Below are positions 59,786-64,000 of a stretch of 64,000 nt of DNA, piece after piece. This DNA comes from Pseudomonas sp. M30-35 (GTDB lineage: Bacteria; Pseudomonadota; Gammaproteobacteria; Pseudomonadales; Pseudomonadaceae), in NCBI RefSeq assembly GCF_002163625.1, contig NZ_CP020892.1, positions 2,976,001 to 3,040,000 on the forward strand. Direction: 5' to 3'. The number at the start of each line of letters is the position of its first letter. Positions within the stretch are counted from its first letter, which is position 1. The notes beneath the pieces were generated by a model. The model made no database searches, was not told the DNA's origin, and saw only the letters and a program-made list of their open reading frames with translations. Position numbers and translations under genes: made by a program.

Positions 59786-60540
59786 AGACTGCGCTCCACC
59801 AGCTTGGCCAGTTGGCTACGCGCTGGAGTCGCCCACATATGACACACATCCATGAAGCCAAGGTCGGTGATGCTGTCGCCAAAGCCCAATACCGGCCGTT
59901 CGCCATTGAGTTCAAGGTCGCGGCGTAACCACTCTTCAACCGCTAGCCGTTTAGACAGCCCCATCGGCAAAAATGCCAAGTTGTTGCTATTACCGTGGAT
60001 ATGCAGGCCGTCCAGCAGGCCCCGCGCCTGGACTTCGGCCAGCACGGTATTAAGCACGTCATCGTTGGATTCGTTGTGTTTGGTGACCACGTAATGCTGT
60101 AAACCCTGCTCTTCAACCACCCAGCCGCGAAGCGAGATTCCAAGCTCCTTGCCGATTTCCAGTGTGGCTTCACTCAAGCCTTGCAAGCGGCCTTGGTAAC
60201 TCGCAAGCACCACAGTCATGTGAGCCTGCCAGCGCTGATCAAGGACGCCGGTGGAGTCGAGCATTACGCCGCCATGTGCGCAAATTGCGCCATGGGTAAA
60301 AGGCAGTTGCACCCGACTATAGGCCTCCACACTACGCGCAGTGACCGGCACGACATCAGCGCTCGCCAGCAACCACTCGACAAAGGACTTCTGCACTGGG
60401 CTCATGTAGCCGTTCGGCCGCCCTTCAATATCGAGCGTCGCGGTATGCCGGGGAGTTCCCTCGACCATCTTGCGCGCTGTTTGAAACAGGGTGTCGTCGA
60501 GATCGATCAATACCAGTGGACGATTACTGCTCATTGACAA
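59782..60540 (-). CDS. HAD-superfamily phosphatase (Cof/SPP-like) of the Ter cluster
   Basis: A 252-residue HAD hydrolase: motif I PLVLIDLDDTLFQTARKM, motif II in VVPVTARSVEAY, cap domain around residues 85-185, and motif IV VLGFGDSITDLGFMDVCHMW. The cap type resembles Cof and sucrose-phosphate phosphatases, unlike the HAD-IB enzyme three genes on, so the cluster has two different dephosphorylation steps. It overlaps the PRTase-TRSP gene by 17 bases. Confidence 0.85.
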   Translation of the reverse strand: MSMSSNRPLVLIDLDDTLFQTARKMVEGTPRHTATLDIEGRPNGYMSPVQKSFVEWLLASADVVPVTARSVEAYSRVQLPFTHGAICAHGGVMLDSTGVLDQRWQAHMTVVLASYQGRLQGLSEATLEIGKELGISLRGWVVEEQGLQHYVVTKHNESNDDVLNTVLAEVQARGLLDGLHIHGNSNNLAFLPMGLSKRLAVEEWLRRDLELNGERPVLGFGDSITDLGFMDVCHMWATPARSQLAKLVERSL

Positions 60541-61660
60541 TCACCTGCGCATTGAGTGCTTTCAGCAATTGTGCCGAGACAGCCTGTGCCGGGGTTTCCG
60601 AGCAAATCAACACACGGTCAAACTGGCCGGGGCTGACGTTGTAGAGAAAGTTGGGAATGCCAAGTCCATAATTGTCTGCAAACGACAGTGCATGCTCGAT
60701 GGCATGGCCAAGGGCGATAGGCGAACGACTTGTGGAGCTAAAGTGAACGTCGGCGCCGGCACGCTCTAAACGCTCGGCCAACAAAAATGGACGCCAGACA
60801 AACTCACTGGTACCGACCACAAGTACTCGCTCACCCGCCTTGATCTGCAAGTCCGGCGCCAAGGTGTCGGCAACCTGCCGAACGCCTAGACGCCCCCAAT
60901 CGTTACGCGCTGACAGCGGCCAGTCTCCAGCCTCGACAGTGCCCACGGCGGGCATGACTGGCAGCGGCGCGTCGACATCCTCATTGAAACGATACGAACC
61001 CTGTAGCAACGACGTCTGGTGTGTCGACGGACCAATGCTGTCACGCACAGCACTGCCCGACCAATCGGTGAGCACGCAGGTCACCACCTGTTCCAGTTTG
61101 CCAAGGCCTGCCTCGACCAACGCCCGATGCAGGTTGATAAAGGTCTTGCCAGTCGATGCTTCGTCGTCAACCAGCACCAGCGAGCGGGCATTGAGCATCG
61201 CGTCCCGTATATCCGCCTCGACGGGCATGTGGATCAAGTGGGCGCTGGCGTGGCTGTGCTCTTCTTCAAATCGAGTAAACAACCCGGTCCCCGTCGGGTG
61301 GCGGGTGCTGACCATATAAACCGTATCGGCACGCGTGCGGCTGTATGCCCGGTGAACACCTGCACCCAGGCCAACAGCGGTCTCGGCCATACCGATAACC
61401 AGTACGGGGCCAGGCAAGTCGGCCGGAATTTTAGCCGCCAAACTGTCGTAACTTGCATTCATCACCGACGGACGCGCAGGAATATGCCGCCCCAATACTT
61501 TGGAGACGAAAAGAAATGCACGCTTAGGATTGTGGCGCTCGGCGAAACCAAACAATGCGTCAGGTGCGCCGACAGAACCTTCGACTTCAACTTCGAGAAG
61601 GCCGCGCATAAGTTGCGCGCTAAGCGTATGTGCTGCGGTGTTACGATCCATTAACAACAT
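60524..61660 (-). CDS. Phosphoribosyltransferase with C-terminal TRSP domain
   Basis: A 378-residue protein. The N-terminal PRTase domain has the PRPP-binding acidic pair in ARSLVLVDDEASTGKTFINL and further ARPSVMNASYDSLAAKIPAD. The C-terminal third (from about residue 235) corresponds to the TRSP domain: GERVLVVGTSEFVWRPFLLA and VHFSSTSRSPIALGHAIEHA. Such proteins occur mainly in Ter-type biosynthetic operons, where they could transfer ribose 5-phosphate to a base or similar ring. Not known biochemically. Confidence 0.8.
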   Translation of the reverse strand: MLLMDRNTAAHTLSAQLMRGLLEVEVEGSVGAPDALFGFAERHNPKRAFLFVSKVLGRHIPARPSVMNASYDSLAAKIPADLPGPVLVIGMAETAVGLGAGVHRAYSRTRADTVYMVSTRHPTGTGLFTRFEEEHSHASAHLIHMPVEADIRDAMLNARSLVLVDDEASTGKTFINLHRALVEAGLGKLEQVVTCVLTDWSGSAVRDSIGPSTHQTSLLQGSYRFNEDVDAPLPVMPAVGTVEAGDWPLSARNDWGRLGVRQVADTLAPDLQIKAGERVLVVGTSEFVWRPFLLAERLERAGADVHFSSTSRSPIALGHAIEHALSFADNYGLGIPNFLYNVSPGQFDRVLICSETPAQAVSAQLLKALNAQVIVNEQ

Positions 61661-61722
61661 TCCTAATTTGCCAGGCGATGAAAAACCTAACGCCGCTTGC
61701 GTGGGCCTCAGTCAAAGTGGGG

Positions 61723-62862
61723 TTACAGATTTCGGGCCTCTATTCGCCATAATGAAGGCTGAGCTTCACGCGCCAACTCAGCAGTGCTCAGCGCTCTCGC
61801 ACTGGGTGTTGTGTCTGCATCTACACGACACGCCTCAAGAAAAGACAGGACCAGCGCGCCTTTTACCGCAAAGTTCATGTTCTGCGTGTCGGGGCACGTG
61901 GAGGTCACCATCGCAATCACGGCACCGCTGGAGTCAAACAGAGGACTGCCGCTCGAACCCGGTTGAATCGGCGCCGTAAACTGCAGAAGACTCGAGTCGT
62001 TATGAAGGCCAAACAAGGCCGACACTCCGCCGTGGGTGACATGTACACCGCCACCGGCAAGACCGGCGAGCGGGAAGCCCAAGGCAACGACTGACTCGCC
62101 GAGATCACAACCAGAACCTTGCTTGAACGAAACAGCCTTCAGACCTGGACATTCCAGTACTCTTAACAGCGCAAAATCATTACTGCGGTCGACTACCACT
62201 GGCTCTGCACGGTAGCGCCCATCAAAAGAAGCGATGTGAATTTCCTGCATGCCTTCAATAACATGGGCACAGGTCAAAATGTGATGGGTTGAGACAGCGA
62301 AACCGGTGCCCGTTGCACCACTACCTGTTCGACCCGATTCCGAAGGCATCGTGCGGCCCTTGGGGTGAGCCTCATCCATATCGAGCCCAATTCTACGGCC
62401 CAGCGCCGCCAAACCGTATGCAGAGCCTTCAGCCAAGGCGCGAAACTTCCATAGACTATCACGCAGGTAATACTCACCGATGATGAGCGCAGACTCGCCG
62501 TTGTCCTGTAGATCAAGCTTGCACTCGATCTGACCATCAATTTGCAGATGCAGGGTTTTAAGCGCGTTAACCGGGCCTGCGGCTGAGTAACTGTAGACAA
62601 CTAAAAGCACGCGCTCAGCACCGTCCGGAAGCGCGGCCAAGTTGAGGCTGCAACCGACCTTTTCCGGCCCCCCGCTCCATTCCATCCAGCCTTGCGGAGT
62701 TTGGAATAGCGCTGCCGGGCCTTTCGGCTGTCGCTTCTCATTAACCGGCAATATCGCAACGGCAGCGTACTCGCCAAACGCGTTGGCATCGCTGCACTCC
62801 AGAGTCCACTCGCTCTGAGATCCCGATATTGCGGTGTTTGCGCCAGGCGCTAGCGCCATCAT
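61723..62862 (-). CDS. TerD domain fused to a trypsin-like serine protease
   Basis: A 379-residue fusion. Residues 1-165 are a TerD-type domain (APGANTAISG, ESALIIGEYYLRDSLWKFRA). Residues about 175-350 are a trypsin/DegP-like protease with a complete triad: His200 in ILTCAHVIEG, Asp229 in RSNDFALL and Ser304 in QPGSSGSPLFDSSGAV. No signal peptide, so the protease is cytoplasmic. The ATG at 62862 has GGGAGGG eight bases upstream. The calcium-site acids of the TerD half are reduced compared with TerD itself. Together the parts suggest stress- or calcium-gated proteolysis; substrate unknown. Confidence 0.85.
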   Translation of the reverse strand: MMALAPGANTAISGSQSEWTLECSDANAFGEYAAVAILPVNEKRQPKGPAALFQTPQGWMEWSGGPEKVGCSLNLAALPDGAERVLLVVYSYSAAGPVNALKTLHLQIDGQIECKLDLQDNGESALIIGEYYLRDSLWKFRALAEGSAYGLAALGRRIGLDMDEAHPKGRTMPSESGRTGSGATGTGFAVSTHHILTCAHVIEGMQEIHIASFDGRYRAEPVVVDRSNDFALLRVLECPGLKAVSFKQGSGCDLGESVVALGFPLAGLAGGGVHVTHGGVSALFGLHNDSSLLQFTAPIQPGSSGSPLFDSSGAVIAMVTSTCPDTQNMNFAVKGALVLSFLEACRVDADTTPSARALSTAELAREAQPSLWRIEARNL

Positions 62863-62954
62863 TCTTTACGCCCTCCCTGACCGCTCATGCACTCTCCCTG
62901 ATGCTCACTGGACCAACCGCAACAATATACGATCATACCGATAGCCATTCAGAA

Positions 62955-63950
62955 TCACACCGGCAAGGGTATAGCAACTGTGACGGCCTTCACCCGGACA
63001 TTCGCGAGCCAATCACTTTCGGGCTCTTTGAAACCCAATCTACGGGCAGCGAAGATGCCTGGCAAGTTGATACCAGTCGCGCGGGTATAACCGATCCCGC
63101 CTGAGTAGCGCGGGTTTATTTCCAATAAATGTGGCTTGCCGTCCGCGTCATCTCGCGTCTGGATATTGACGATACCGTCGCAGCCAAAGTGCTGAGCAGC
63201 CTTGACCGCCAACTCAACAGCCGCACCCTCGCGCTCGAATGTCTGATAAAGGCCTTTCTTGCGCCGCCCGACAAACGCAACAGTACGACCCGCTTCACAA
63301 ACCATGTCCACCGAACACTCGCTACCCGCCATGTACGGCATCACCAACATCGCAGGCTTGGTCTCAGTTGCAGCGTATGCCTGCAGATAAGTATCGAAAT
63401 TGACTTCACGCACACCTTTGGCAAAGCAGCTGAACGCATCTGCTTGCGGGTTGAAGCGCCAAAAGCCCTCGCCATAGATCCCGACAACAGGCTTGATGCA
63501 GACCTCACCCTGCGCCGCAAGGGTTGCATAGGCCGTGGCCAATTCCAGAGCATCAGTTACCGTGATTGCCGGCACACAATCCAAGCCGGCTTGCTCAGCC
63601 TGCGCCGTGAACAAGCTCTTGTCGTCGACGCAATTGAGGGCCTCAATCGACAGGCCACCGGTCACCAAAGTCAGGCCAGCAGCGTCAAATTGAGCACGTG
63701 CAGACTCAATCAAGCGGCCCTCGCGCCCAGCCAGTATGACTTTGATGTTGTTCTCCAGAGCGGTTTGCAGTACCCACTCGATCCGCTCTTGGCTGTCCGC
63801 TGGCTCGAAAAGGCTGACGTCAGCGAGCCCAGTAATTTCCGGCCGGGCCTGTCCGTGGGAGGCGAAGATTTTCACACCCGCAGGCAATGCCTCGCGCGCA
63901 CCTATGATGATGTCGCGTTGACTGGACTGCCCTTCGAGTAACCAAATCAT
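62955..63950 (-). CDS. ATP-grasp protein of the Ter cluster
   Basis: A 331-residue ATP-grasp ligase. ATP-binding and metal residues occur in EVCIKPVVGIYGEGFWRF, VMPYMAGSECSVDMV and the terminal HLLEINPRYSGGIGYTRATG, which provides the Glu and Asn for Mg. N-terminal pre-ATP-grasp Rossmann part at residues 1-110. It would join a carboxylate to an amine or thiol using ATP. TAGGAG precedes the ATG. It is the first visible gene of the minus-strand cluster; what lies upstream is outside the window. Confidence 0.85.
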   Translation of the reverse strand: MIWLLEGQSSQRDIIIGAREALPAGVKIFASHGQARPEITGLADVSLFEPADSQERIEWVLQTALENNIKVILAGREGRLIESARAQFDAAGLTLVTGGLSIEALNCVDDKSLFTAQAEQAGLDCVPAITVTDALELATAYATLAAQGEVCIKPVVGIYGEGFWRFNPQADAFSCFAKGVREVNFDTYLQAYAATETKPAMLVMPYMAGSECSVDMVCEAGRTVAFVGRRKKGLYQTFEREGAAVELAVKAAQHFGCDGIVNIQTRDDADGKPHLLEINPRYSGGIGYTRATGINLPGIFAARRLGFKEPESDWLANVRVKAVTVAIPLPV

Positions 63951-64000
63951 CTGGAGCTCCTAAATATGTGCACGTGCGCAGCAGCTAACCTTTGTGAGGC

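Overview
The window looks like a chromosomal segment of a Pseudomonas-type gammaproteobacterium. The main reason is gene order: dusA, tal, a STAS protein, a receiver/PP2C regulator, a PilZ protein, mlaA, a thioesterase, a HAD-like protein, an HD protein, a DUF4404 protein and queF follow the same order I know from P. aeruginosa (around PA2795 to PA2806). The gcl-hyi-glxR-ttuD-pyk glyoxylate operon is also typical of the genus. Species cannot be read from the sequence.

Layout. 1-4.0 kb: the end of a TonB-dependent receptor and a complete iron-siderophore type ABC importer. 4.05-4.7 kb: two very small proteins. 4.9-15.8 kb: a minus-strand hydroxyproline utilisation cluster with two duplicated GntR/FCD regulators, a proline-racemase-family epimerase, a semialdehyde dehydrogenase, a DadA-like dehydrogenase, a DapA-like deaminase, a polar amino-acid ABC importer and a LysR regulator. 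Together these could import hydroxyproline and convert it to 2-oxoglutarate. 16.1-19.6 kb: a periplasmic acid phosphatase and an SdsA-type alkylsulfatase.

19.9-28.7 kb is a patchwork bounded on the left by a stray copy of the dusA 5' end and on the right by the intact dusA, as left when an element integrates into dusA. It contains an orphan 372-residue protein with a C-terminal motif reminiscent of AcrVA2, a 5'-truncated TIR/deoxyribosyltransferase-like gene, an IS110-family insertion sequence inside a palindromic repeat, a truncated phage lysin, an unknown protein, and a LysR/pirin/isochorismatase cluster. No integrase is present, so this is a decayed island.

28.6-43 kb is mostly core: dusA, tal, a six-copy tandem repeat array with single copies elsewhere in the window, the rssC/rssB pair, PilZ, mlaA, queF, pyrF, a YcaQ-type DNA glycosylase, LysR regulators, a TSUP permease and a GlcG-like protein. 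43.4-50.2 kb is the glyoxylate-to-pyruvate operon, preceded by two perfect TTGTATACAA-type palindromes. A urea transporter and a six-helix potassium channel with a terminal zinc ribbon follow.

52.4-63.95 kb is a long minus-strand Ter (tellurium/stress) cluster: TerD paralogs, TerA, TerB and TerC joined to a chain of overlapping enzyme genes (ATP-grasp, phosphoribosyltransferase-TRSP, HAD, StiP-like, CitE-like, second HAD) and a TerD domain fused to an apparently active trypsin-like protease. This module and the dusA-bounded island are the parts most worth study.
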